Position numbers and translations under genes: made by a program. Positions 54,779-64,000 of a stretch of 64,000 nucleotides of DNA are shown here, piece by piece. Each line of letters begins with the position of its first letter. Within the stretch, counting starts at the first letter, position 1. The notes under the pieces are model-generated. The model was given only the letters and a program-made list of their open reading frames with translations. It did no database searches and was not told the DNA's origin. The stretch spans positions 310,001-374,000 of the forward strand of contig JACTVC010000027.1 of assembly GCA_018417955.1 (NCBI GenBank), written 5' to 3'. This DNA is from Laccaria trichodermophora. Its lineage: Eukaryota > Basidiomycota > Agaricomycetes > Agaricales > Hydnangiaceae.

Positions 54779-54838
54779 GCTCCATTTCTTAAATACAACA
54801 CCAGGTAGAGGGACAAACCAACACCTATAAGCGGCAAC
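54779..54838 (-). promoter_or_regulatory. Conserved core promoter of peptide gene 2 (TATTTAAG)
   Basis: On the minus strand GTTGCCGCTTAT (from 54838), TTTGTCCCTC and TATTTAAG (54795-54788) lie about 116 bp before the ATG. They are colinear with the block upstream of peptide gene 1. Confidence 0.7.
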
Positions 54839-57269
54839 TGAAAGGTGAAGCGAGTGAAGGCGGGTGACATAATTAATCAATGATCCTCCAGGATCACCTG
54901 TGTCGTCCCATCACCGCATCAGCGAGTTCCTCTCCTGCTCGCTCAGGAGAAGGTGATGGAGGAAGGACAAGCACACTTCTGAAAATGGACGATGACTTTG
55001 TGCCGGATTAGGGAATGTGCTTGTTGTTGTTGGTTGTGAAGCCCCTTCGCGTATGAACGTCTCACGACTCATCGGCTTGCCATCCTGGCCGCCACCGCGC
55101 CACCAGCGTTGGAATTTCCAAACTCCAGCTAAACGTTCCCCCAGAATTGGAGGGATATCGGGCTTCAAATCTATTTTTATGGCTAAATTTTGAGGTTGGG
55201 ATTCGAATGAAAGCCAAGTTTCGACAGAGACTGCAGGACTGTCCAGAAATCTGCAGCCGTATGTAGCTTGGGTATGTGGCACTACGCTCAGAAACGAACG
55301 TTGTTCCTAACCAGTCTACAGCTGTGGTCTGTGGACACTTAGTGCCAGGTGCATCGGGATCTTCATTGCCACAGAGGGACCGATCGTTTGAAAAACTGCC
55401 GAGGTCGAGATAAGCAATGATGCATGATGTAGTGATCGGAAGTAATTACAACGGAAGTATATCCCGATGGAAATGTGTTTATGTGGTAGATTCTAGAAAT
55501 CTCCACCACCATGTGAAGACATTGTAAAGGTCTTCTAATTTCTAACGGTCGGACGGATAGACAACGAGCTATTGCATTTTAATCACCTTTTGTTAACAAA
55601 TTCTCACATTGTGCTGCGCAAGCACTTGTCTGGCCCGAGAAATAATATGCGCCATTTGGGAATAATACCAATGCCGGTGGGCGAGTCGGCAATGAAAGTC
55701 AGGCATCTGATAGAATATTTCAAGGATAAAACAAGTTGACTTTTGGTTACAATTTAGAATTCTTGGCCATCCGCAGTGCCACAGGCACCTTCATTCAAGA
55801 CCTAGTGCCTTTGGCGCCCTGGTTGAGGGTTCACGCATATGTACTTGAACGTTGCATGCAAAGTTGAAAGTTCAAAATTCAAACGGGGAAAGGGCGTGGA
55901 TTGACAAGTACGAAGTTACATACGCATGGGATATCCTTCCCAAAATTTAAAGCGTTCGCCGAAAAGAAGAAAGGATATAGCCTCGTCACCCGCATTGAGT
56001 AATTGACTCTTCAATTTGAAATGTCTTCTTGATAGACACTGTGTGTCATTGAACAAAGGGAACGACGTCTGAGGTATTCTGAATACCACCAATCAGCTAC
56101 ATAAAGAATTTGACCGGAGCCAAGAAGGCGCACACATTCCCTGCAAGTTCCTCAGCACATTATCAAGCAAATCGGGACTGAAATTCTTTGTGCGCCGCTC
56201 TGGTATTTAAAGGAATAGCAGGGAGGGATTACCATGCGTTGTCTTTGTTCAGAGTTAATTTTGCCGCAGGGTAAGCTGTACGCGTAGCTAGCAGTCAAGC
56301 CGAGGGCCATGACAAACAGAACGATGGATTAGACGAACCCAATTATAGAACGTAAGCCATGAGGCAGTTTCTCGCTGAATGATATGCGCTTGTTCGGAGT
56401 TGTTCTGAGGTCGAGCTTGTTGCTTACTTAATTTATAACCCCAAATTTACGAGGGTAACGGCGGCGTCCCGGACATCTGCAAATTCTACCTTTGTTGACC
56501 TGTAACATTCATTCCAGAAATTGGCTACAAATTAAACTCGCAGTCACTTTTATAAGCTGTGTTTCACAGTTCAGGTGCTTACCTCCGTACGTTTCCAAAC
56601 TCCAAGATGACGAATAAGGTTCAAACGTTCAAGGGTACGAAGGCCGAAGTCCGGGGCTTTATCTGAATATAAATATCCACTTGTTGTAGCGCCCACAAGT
56701 GGCGTGTTTCCAGGTAAGCAGACGATTGAACCCACCCTTTGGATTACCAAGTGCGGTTATCTTCGTGAAGGGTGATAAAAACTTGTCGCAGGTTGGAATA
56801 CATCGAGGTTAATTCTGTAACAGTAGGAGTTACGAGCTGGTAAAACCTGCCGAAAGATGGGGCCTATCAAGTTCGGGTATAACCTTTGTTCCCTCTCCAG
56901 TAATGGTTCGGTAAGCAGCATTTGAATGGAGTAAGCGAGAAAGGGAAACTCACCTTTGGTTGGTCAACGGTCATGATGTGCATCCCACGGCCAAGAAAAA
57001 CCTGTCCTCATTGTACGAGACCAACCGTCAAGAATCGGACTTTTCTTACATTCGTCACATTGTACCTTCCCTGAAAAATCCCAGATATCCGTTATTAAAT
57101 TACAGCCTAAGGAAAACACACGGTCAAGGGTCCGATATCTAAGAGGATGAGGGAGGACGTTCGCTAGGTTGCATCACTCACTTCTAAATCTTTACTGAGG
57201 TCTAAATGTCGCCCTGGTAATGACCCAACCAGATGGCTCTTTAACCAAGCTTCAAACACCACCATCCAG
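54839..57269. other. 2.4-kb region without a supported gene
   Basis: A 123-codon minus-strand ORF (55282-54911) has no domain character and I do not call it. The remaining sequence is AT-rich with no ORF above 60 codons that looks real, no inverted repeats obvious by eye and no RNA gene recognised. It is the longest empty stretch of the window. Confidence 0.5.
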
Positions 57270-59065
57270 TTAATTGCCCAAAAGCAATGACGAAGTGTCG
57301 ATATCCAATAAGCGAAGCACCCGGGGGTCCGAAAGGTGTGAGTCCAAATCACCCCTCACAGACGCACGAAACGAAGAAGGCGACACCAACACCCCCGCGG
57401 TGCCCGCCATCTTACGCCTCTTAGGCTTCCGAGGCAACCTATGTACAATATCCTGAGAGGTCGGCCTATCTCCCGGATCGCTAACCCAGCAATCTTCCAT
57501 CAGCTCCCAAAGGTCGCGGGTCATCCCCCTCTCTTGAAAAGTTGGGTCGTTCGCGGGAGGACGCGATGGTCGCTCGCCGCCTGTTATTTTGAACATGACG
57601 GTCTGGTCTCGCCGGATTTCGAAAAATGGTACGTGTCCTGTGTATATCTACGCCAAAATGTTGTACTCGTTATTGCCCGCAGACGAAACGGAGAGATATT
57701 ACGGTACCTCATAGCAGACACAAGCATATGCGTAAAGGTCGCTGGCCTTGCTGTTGTGTATCTCATCATGTGGATCCAGAAGTTCTGGAGCCATCCAGCG
57801 AATCGTCCCACCACCGTGTCCTGCGGAGGAAGACGACAGATGTACCACGTCAGGGTCCCGTATAGTCGAAAGGCCAAAGTCAGCAACACAAGCGCTTAGT
57901 GATGCGTTTACCAGAATGTTGGCCTATTTTCTTGAGTGAAAAATAAATACTCAAGGAAGCGCTCACCCCTTTCAAGTCGCCATGTACGACGTTTTTGTCG
58001 TGCAGGTAGGCTATCCCAGCAGCGATGTCCGAAATCTGGAAGCGGTTTTAGATACTGATAACAAATGAACTTTCAGTCGCACCAGATAAATTCGCGGAAA
58101 GTCGGGCTCCTTTTCCAAGAAATCATTCACATTTCCGTGTTCCATCCAGGGAGAGACGAGGCAGATTCTGCGATGGGTATCTTCAAGGCGGTATATTCCA
58201 TAGAACGGCAGTAAATTGCTGTGTGACAGCTGTCCCCAGAGAACAGCCTCGCGGGAAAAAGCCTTGAGCTCATTTCAAAAAAAATCTTAAATCGGATACT
58301 TAGGATATCACCTTGAGTAGTTGGTGCATCTGTGAATCCCTGTATGCCCTTACAATCTTAAGGGAGACGCGCTGGTCTTGGAATCTCCCTTTCCAAACCT
58401 CTCCAAACCGGCCTGATGACGCTGCATATTCACCCTCCATTTCCACTCCACGAAGCGTGAAACTTTCGGGTATGAGTGCAGATCTTTCTGAAAGCCTCTG
58501 AATTGCGACGACGAGTTCGCGTTGAACTTTTCGTTCTATTTTAGGGTAGTCCAACAACTGTGCGGAGGATGAGATATCGGGTACCTGGCAAACTGAGGTA
58601 CGATACTGACTGCCTGTAGGAGATTGAGGATGGCTTGCGCCTCTTGATCGCGATAACCAATAAAGACCTTATACCGAGAACGGTTTTCAAAAATATTCAT
58701 CAACATGGAGCAGACTCGGATAGCATGCGGATTATCTGCAACAATGTCTTCCGAAGCGCCGGCATGTGTTAATAACGTTCTTGGCCTGAAAAGTTGGGCG
58801 CGGTGATAGTCCGTGTCGTTGCCACTGGCCTCTGATTCACTCGCTGGGCCATTTACCAAGACAAAGTGGGCTGGAGGGGTATCGGAATAATTCTTCTCTG
58901 TGACGTCATTGCCCTACTTCCCAGTTTAAACAAAGGTGAAGTAAGATATGGATTGTCACTCACCTCATCAGTCGAGGAATGCGTGGATATCAGTCCACGT
59001 TGTGATATCGCTTGGCAAATATCGTAGCACATCTTCTCAAATTGGTACAGAGGCAAGCTCGCCAT
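57270..59065 (-). CDS. TKL-type protein kinase
   Basis: A multi-exon kinase related to the two at 22.5-27.8 kb. Reading down the minus strand: an N-terminal helical region (MASLPLYQFEKMCYDICQAI; VFIGYRDQEAQAILNLLQA), then LLDYPKIERKVQRELVVAIQ, the G-loop SGRFGEVWKGRF with VSLKIVRAY, the N-lobe part LSHSNLLPFYGIYRLED, HGDLKGVNIL, DFGLSTI, RWMAPELLD, YAYACVCYEIYTGHVPFFE and the C-lobe WELMEDCWVSDPGDRPT. All kinase motifs are present. The HGDLK form is usual for agaric TKL-like kinases. Introns are short (for example GTACCG to GCGTAG between CYE and IYTG). The start at 59065 is the first convenient ATG; an upstream exon is possible. Confidence 0.75.
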
Positions 59066-59781
59066 CTTCTGGCGCCCAATATTCCGCAAGTCGCTCAGAT
59101 CCGAGCTCGTTGGTAGACTTGAAGCGCCTGTCAAAGCTCAATCAATCATCACGCAGATGGATAGAAGAGAGAATCGGAACTTGTCTGCATTTTCCGGCGA
59201 AGCATTTCTTCATTTACATCGGATGCCAGGTAGAAAACTTGGTCGTCAGTCAGGCGAGCCAGCGATTTCTGTGACTGGCTGCGGTCACCGAGTGATGCCG
59301 CTGTAGAAGAAGCACATAGATTGATATTGAAAGTCGCATTGATGCGGACTAGACGTACATGGAGGTAAGTTGGAGGTCAAATAGTCCCATACTCTCTGTA
59401 GACTCTGAGATGGAGACTGGATTGCAGGAGAGGACACTGCGCGCAGTAAGTCGGCGAAGATAGCAAGTTGAGAATCAAGCGCTGGTCGCTCACTTCAAAA
59501 CACCTATCTCTCGCGAGTACTAGTGTTTTGGCGCCTTCGCATTGACAAACAAACTGGGGAGAATCGGCTAGAAAGAAGAGCCAGAGAAGCTGCAGAGTAG
59601 TTAGTAGTCGTTAGATACACAAAAGACGAGCTGATGATCATGTGCGGAAAAGGGAGTTACTCAGAAGCTCTTGGTAAACAGAGCCACACAGGCCAAAAGA
59701 TGTTGCAACCGGGTCATTCATTGCCGGGTTACAAAATGTAAATTCACTGCCAAGCTCTCTACTTGACCACCACTACACACC
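59066..59781. other. shared upstream region of kinase and PEX13
   Basis: The two genes are divergent and share this region. No ORF of note. Confidence 0.5.
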
Positions 59782-60948
59782 ATGTCCTCACCGCCAAAGC
59801 CTTGGGAGACAAACGGCGCCGGACCATCTTCAAAATTGAGCTCGCCACCGCAACTCCCAACGTCGAGCTCTCCGTCGTCGTCATCACAATCGCAAATCCC
59901 TGAACGGCCTGCACCCTTCGGTTCATTACCAACGACATCATTGGGGGTTGCGGGACAGTATCCTTCATATGGGACGTCTCCCTACTCAGGAGTTGGAACC
60001 GCAGGATATGGCGGTCTTGGATCGTACAACGGTTTTGGAGCTTATGGGGGCGGTTTGGGATCATACGGCGGAATGGGCTCTTACGGTGGGATGGGCTCCT
60101 ACGGCGGTGCGGGCTCATATGGGGGGATTGGTTCGTATGGAATGGGCTCATACAGTGGAATGAACTCATACACTGGCATGGGTCCGTACAGTGGCTATGG
60201 GCAGGGCATGGGCATGGGGCCTCTGAACCCCAACGGCACGCCCTCTCTCACACAAACCGTCGAAGCCACCACACAAAGCACATTCATTCTCATACAATCT
60301 ATTGTGCAAACCTTCACTGGCGTTGCGCAGATGCTCGAATCCACATTCATGGCGACGCACTCATCATTCTTCGCTATGATTGGTGTGATAGACCAGTTTG
60401 CAAAGCTGCGCGACGCGCTTGGTGGGGTCCTAACTCTTTACGGGGCCATAAGGTGGTTAAAGGCTACGTTTACTGGTCGACCGAGTGGAACGGGGGGTTT
60501 CAACCACCATGAATTCCGTGAATTTATTAACGGGAAACCGGTGCAAAACCCTACGCAGAAAGCGATCAAGAAGCCGCTAATCTTGTTCCTACTCGTCGTC
60601 GTGGGTATACCATACGCTGTTACGAAATTAATGAAGGTGCTACAGGAGCGCGCGGTAGCGAATGGCGGTGCGCTTCCAGGACAGCTGCCGCCACTCGATC
60701 CTGCATCTCTTACATTCGTGAGGGCGAAATACGCCTTCAAGCCATCAAATCCGAACGAGTTAGAGTTGAAGGAGGACGGAATAGTTGCGGTCATGGGGAA
60801 GATGGACCAACGGACTGGGACGGAGGTCGATCCGCGGCTTGAAGTTGAGGGTGAGTGGTGGAAAGGCAGGACGAGGGAGGGAAGGGAGGGATGGTTTCCG
60901 AAAAAGTGGGTTGAGGTTTTGGAGAGGAGGATAAAGACGGTCGACTAG
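59782..60948 (+). CDS. PEX13: Peroxisomal membrane protein PEX13
   Basis: A single exon of 388 aa. The Pro/Ser-rich start (PPKPWETNG, as in other PEX13 proteins) is followed by Gly/Tyr/Ser repeats of YGGMGS type (residues about 75-155). The conserved central region (FILIQSIVQTFTGVAQMLES, then IDQFAKLRDALG) has two hydrophobic helices; a further transmembrane helix is PLILFLLVVVGIPYAVTKLM (about 273-292). The C-terminal SH3 domain starts FVRAKYAFKPSNPNELELK and ends GWFPKKWVEVLE. PEX13 is part of the peroxisomal matrix-protein docking complex; its SH3 binds PEX14/PEX5. The ORF is intact and intronless. A decayed copy of its 3' end lies at 62745-63075. Confidence 0.92.
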   Translation: MSSPPKPWETNGAGPSSKLSSPPQLPTSSSPSSSSQSQIPERPAPFGSLPTTSLGVAGQYPSYGTSPYSGVGTAGYGGLGSYNGFGAYGGGLGSYGGMGSYGGMGSYGGAGSYGGIGSYGMGSYSGMNSYTGMGPYSGYGQGMGMGPLNPNGTPSLTQTVEATTQSTFILIQSIVQTFTGVAQMLESTFMATHSSFFAMIGVIDQFAKLRDALGGVLTLYGAIRWLKATFTGRPSGTGGFNHHEFREFINGKPVQNPTQKAIKKPLILFLLVVVGIPYAVTKLMKVLQERAVANGGALPGQLPPLDPASLTFVRAKYAFKPSNPNELELKEDGIVAVMGKMDQRTGTEVDPRLEVEGEWWKGRTREGREGWFPKKWVEVLERRIKTVD

Positions 60949-61503
60949 GATTCAGAGGTTTCGTTTTTGCGGTAACGTTGGGCTTTTTTTTTTTTTGGCT
61001 CGGTTGCCTACACACATCTATTTATCATCTTGCTCTCAATAGGACTTCTATTCCTTTGTGGTCTTTTCTTATCTTGGTTGCTGAGGAAAAGAGGACGCTG
61101 ATGCTGAGCCAACGCACACAGGCAGCCCTTCTCTACTGCATTTTCACCTCGACAGATTCAACTCGCCGTCCGCAGCCAAGTCCAAATCTACGACACGCCT
61201 GCGTGCACTTGCACAGGTTTGAGCTGGCTTAACTGCTCAAAAAAAACTTATACATGTCTGGGATTAAAGAACTGCTGTTGTGGTTCGCATGAAGCGTCCT
61301 GGTCGTCCTTGCTCTGAGGCTAGCAGAACCGGTGATCATGAAAGTGTCAATAATTGGTCCGTATTGCCGTCTCAACTCAATCTATGTATATCAATAACTA
61401 ACTCAAACTTAGGGTCAATTCCTGACGAGGGAGTCCTGTCGAAACTATCAGTCAGTCTGACGACTATGAATCTCGAAGGGAATAAACTTACCAAGGCGAG
61501 GGA
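60949..61503. other. PEX13 3' flank, part of a segmental duplication
   Basis: This sequence (to about 61335) is repeated with many differences after the PEX13 relic at 63076-63500. Shared words include CTGCTCTCAATAGGACTT-like and GCTAGCAGAACCGGTGA. No gene. Confidence 0.6.
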
Positions 61504-61854
61504 CTACAGATTCAAGCACCCCTGCCAGATGGTTTGGGGGTTCGGCGGTCTAAAATAGGTGAGTAGACAATCAGCCTTCAGTGCCGACCACTGTGATCCA
61601 AACATACCTTTAGTAGGCGACGGATAAAGCGACCTCGGTGCGAGAGGAGGCAATCCAGCAGCCATGCGGGCAGCGTTGGTCTTCAGATCCCGACCAATGT
61701 TAGCATTGGGTCCCGGCAGGTCGCGATTGAAGGGAGCATTCATCATAGCGTCGCGGCGCATGACACGGACGGGTTCCGCGAACGTCAATTGAGCCATGAG
61801 GAGAAAGAGAGCGATGAAGACGGTTCGTAGGTAAGTCATGCGGTTGTTAGCCAT
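61504..61854 (-). CDS. Small secreted protein, 3' structure uncertain
   Basis: ATG at 61854 opens with a signal peptide (MTYLRTVFIALFLLMAQLTFA within the first 26 residues). It is followed by a charged stretch and TNAARMAAGLPPLAPRSLYP, a pattern common in agaric small secreted proteins ('TNAxRxAxGLPPLxP'). A donor GTATGT occurs after LYPSPTK; a possible downstream exon continues beyond 61550 but the end is not settled. Function unknown. Confidence 0.55.
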   Translation of the reverse strand: MANNRMTYLRTVFIALFLLMAQLTFAEPVRVMRRDAMMNAPFNRDLPGPNANIGRDLKTNAARMAAGLPPLAPRSLYPSPTKGMFGSQWSALKADCLLTYFRPPNPQTIWQGCLNL

Positions 61855-62744
61855 GAGTGAGCGTCAGGCGGATGAAACAACAGAGGGGCGCGGGGAAAGA
61901 AAAGAGGCAGGGAGAAACCTACGGGCGACCTTGTATTTCATCAGCCCATTTATATATTAGCACGAATTAAATTTCCTATGTCAAAGGTATGTCAAAGGTT
62001 TGTATACCCTTGTATACCTCGATCACTGTACGTATAAGCTATTTATAAACACCATTGTTCGGGACTCCGCCAGATACCGCTCCAAGAACAAGAGGATTGG
62101 ATACTTCGGATCGTTTGAATAAAGTTGGTGAACACTGTTCAGGGGATCTACATTGTAGAGGGAAATACGTAAAGGAAGCTTTCGTGTACAGAGAAATGTT
62201 TTGCCTCCTCCCAACCTCCTCCAGTTAACGTGTTAGCTGCATGTTGCCAAGTCAGAGGTTTTCGGCGCCTATTATGACATGATGGCTCATCAAGGGCGCC
62301 TCAACTCGCTCCCACCAACAAACGTGTTACTGTCTGTGTACTTATTCTGACGCATATAAAGATGTATACGTATTTAAATTGAAAGGACACCGGGGACACT
62401 TGATTATTATCTCCAAGTACGTAGGACTCGCATAATACTTGTTGTTGGGAGCTGCAAGTGAATTGGTTGGCAGGGAAGGGCCCGAAGTTACACTATTTAA
62501 GTAGCCCCGATTGATGATAATTATACTTAACTGGGGTATATCCTCGTACCCAAAATCCCACACACTGACATGAATGGGAATCCCGCCAAGCCTAGGCCCG
62601 CAAGGCCAGGGTCAGCGCAACCTGCCGATGCGAATGGAACGTTCGGTAGGTGGTGTAATACCTGAGCCTGAGAGTACTGATATTGAGGTTGACCATGAGG
62701 GACGGCCTGGGACGGCGTAATACTTATCGTGGGCATACCATTGG
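61855..62744. other. intergenic, no gene seen
   Basis: AT-rich sequence with short ORFs only. The direct repeat GTCAAAGGTATGTCAAAGGT near 61981-62000 is minor. Confidence 0.5.
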
Positions 62745-63075
62745 CTACGCTGTTATGAAACTAATGACAGAAGATGCCAAGAAGATCATGATGCTACAGG
62801 AGCGCGCGGTGGCGAATGGTGGTGCGGTTCCGGGACAGCTGCCACCGCTCGATCCTGCGTCTCTCACATTTGTGAGGGCGAGATACACCTTAACGCTATC
62901 AAATGAGCTGGGACGAGATAGTTGCGGACTGGGGCGGAGGTCGATCCGCGGCTTGAAGTTGAGGGTGAGTGGTGGAGAGGCAGGACGAGGGTAGGAAGGG
63001 AGAGATGGTTTTTTAAAAAAGTGGGTTGTTGAGGTTCTGGAGGGGGGAAAGCCTGCGGAATTAAAGACGGTGGGC
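62745..63075 (+). pseudogene. PEX13 C-terminal relic
   Basis: The reading LQERAVANGGAVPGQLPPLD and PASLTFVRARY repeats the PEX13 linker and SH3 start (residues about 293-330), then loses frame inside the SH3 domain after a deletion of the 'LKEDGIVAVM' region. It lacks the N-terminal two thirds. Flanking 3' sequence is duplicated too. Confidence 0.85.
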
Positions 63076-63731
63076 TAAGCAGGAGGATTTGGATGCCTCA
63101 ATTTTGCGGTACGTTGGGCCTTTTTTTGGCTTTCAGCTACATAGACACGTCTATTTATCACTCTGCTCTCAATAGGACTTTTTCTGGCCTGTTCTTACTA
63201 TGATTATTGAGGAAAAGAGAACGCTGATCATGCCAAAAATTGAATAGTCAAGGCAAACCGGCAGTTTCACTGCATTTTTCACGTCGAGAGATTTAACTCG
63301 CCGTCGAAAGATCTATGCTAACGCGCTCGCGCAAACTGGCACAGATTTTGAGCTGCCTTGCCTAGGTCAATTATACAAGCTTCCATGCGTATTTCTAATC
63401 ACCCAAAAAGAACTTATGTATGCAATTGAAGAACCGATGTTGTGCCACATGAAGCGCCCGTCCTGGCCCTGCTTGCTCAAAAGCTAGCAGAACCGGTGAA
63501 ATTTTTTTTTAGATAATTGATTCGTAAAGTTGTCGTCTCTCTGCAATTTGCTACGAGTTTGTTGCCATTGAACTGTTGAATACGGAGATGACTGGGGCTG
63601 TTACAAATAACGGTGCGATGTCGTAACTGAAAAGCGACTAAGTCAAGCGTCGAGCGACAAGAGAGACGAGTTAAAGTCAAAATAGAGGGAAATAGGCGCT
63701 TTTTTAACGATCCTAACAGGTTGTCTGCATC

Positions 63732-64000
63732 CTAATGTGCGTTTTGGCAGAGGTACAATAACCTCTCAAGGTTCCGTCGGCAATCATTGGCGGCCATACG
63801 GTTGGGAAAGGAGAGCGATAACGTCGGGAAGAGCGCATGAAGATGATGGGCGATAGGTATGAGATCGCGACCTGTAATGATGCCGCCAACGTGCAGGTAA
63901 TTGAGGTTGTGCGATGCGCGAATACATGGTGTTTTAAGGGAGAGATGGGATAGGTCTATCGGCATTTCTAACCTTTGTAATTGAGGTAGGCCCTCTGCAA
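63732..64000 (-). CDS. F-box/LRR-like protein, 3' part (5' end outside window)
   Basis: The frame is open to the right edge on the minus strand (GLPQLQRLEMPIDLSHLSL) and ends at a stop at 63732. Leu-rich spacing and the phrase LNYLHVGGIITGRDLIPIAHHLH with a final RRNLERLLYLCQNAH resemble the C-terminal LRR region of agaric F-box proteins. The start, any F-box and introns are out of view. Confidence 0.5.
   Translation of the reverse strand, partial: AEGLPQLQRLEMPIDLSHLSLKTPCIRASHNLNYLHVGGIITGRDLIPIAHHLHALFPTLSLSFPNRMAANDCRRNLERLLYLCQNAH

Noticed and set aside
54911..55282. 123-codon minus-strand ORF
   Set aside because: No domain, signal peptide, splice context or homologue pattern by eye; composition is like surrounding non-coding sequence.
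1..64000. Secondary-metabolite cluster, tRNA, rRNA or CRISPR array
   Set aside because: No PKS, NRPS, terpene synthase or P450 motif, no cloverleaf recognised, and no regular short repeat array was found by eye; small tRNA genes could still have been missed without a scan.

Overview
The window looks like nuclear DNA of an Agaricomycete (mushroom-forming) basidiomycete. The coding genes are broken by many 45-65 bp GT-AG introns, and the gene content is typical of that group: F-box/LRR genes, BTB, MYND-DUF4470, DUF7330-like and 7TM proteins, and TKL-type kinases carrying HGDLKGVNIL. Exon joins were worked out by hand from splice signals, reading phase and remembered family consensus; no search was run.

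Layout. 1-6.5 kb: end of an F-box/LRR gene, a DUF7330-like gene and a complete MYND-DUF4470 gene. 6.5-8.4 kb: a nest of small DNA transposons, including a hAT-type MITE with a perfect 8-bp target duplication and a Tc1/mariner-type MITE inside another element. 8.8-13.5 kb: a 7TM protein, a 49-aa secreted peptide gene and the mitochondrial ribosomal protein MRP51. 14.0-20.7 kb: two near-identical 3.3-kb hAT transposons in inverted orientation around a 183-bp spacer; their target duplications are swapped, which is what recombination between the two copies would leave. 20.7-27.8 kb: a broken kinase paralogue (interrupted by the hATs) followed by an intact 857-aa gene joining C2H2 fingers, two copies of an unrecognised repeat module and a kinase. 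28-30.6 kb: decayed copies of COP9 signalosome subunit 3 and of the MRP51 C-terminus. 30.9-35 kb: a subtilase and a BTB gene. 35.9-53 kb: mostly ordinary genes (a five-fold Cys4 repeat nuclear protein, a membrane protein, an unusual SDR, an F-box-like gene, a hypothetical, a J-like protein, an NFX1/FAP1-type zinc-finger protein). 54.4-64 kb: a second secreted peptide gene paralogous to the one at 10.7 kb, another TKL kinase, PEX13, a small secreted protein, a degraded duplicate of the PEX13 3' end, and a partial F-box-like gene.

Most interesting: (1) the peptide gene pair, 43 kb apart on opposite strands, sharing signal peptide, intron positions, a conserved TATA-proximal promoter block and a C-terminal RGCSVFGC core; (2) the zinc-finger/repeat/kinase fusion and its wrecked tandem paralogue; (3) the inverted hAT pair with exchanged target-site duplications. 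I see no classical biosynthetic gene cluster, rRNA, tRNA or CRISPR array.
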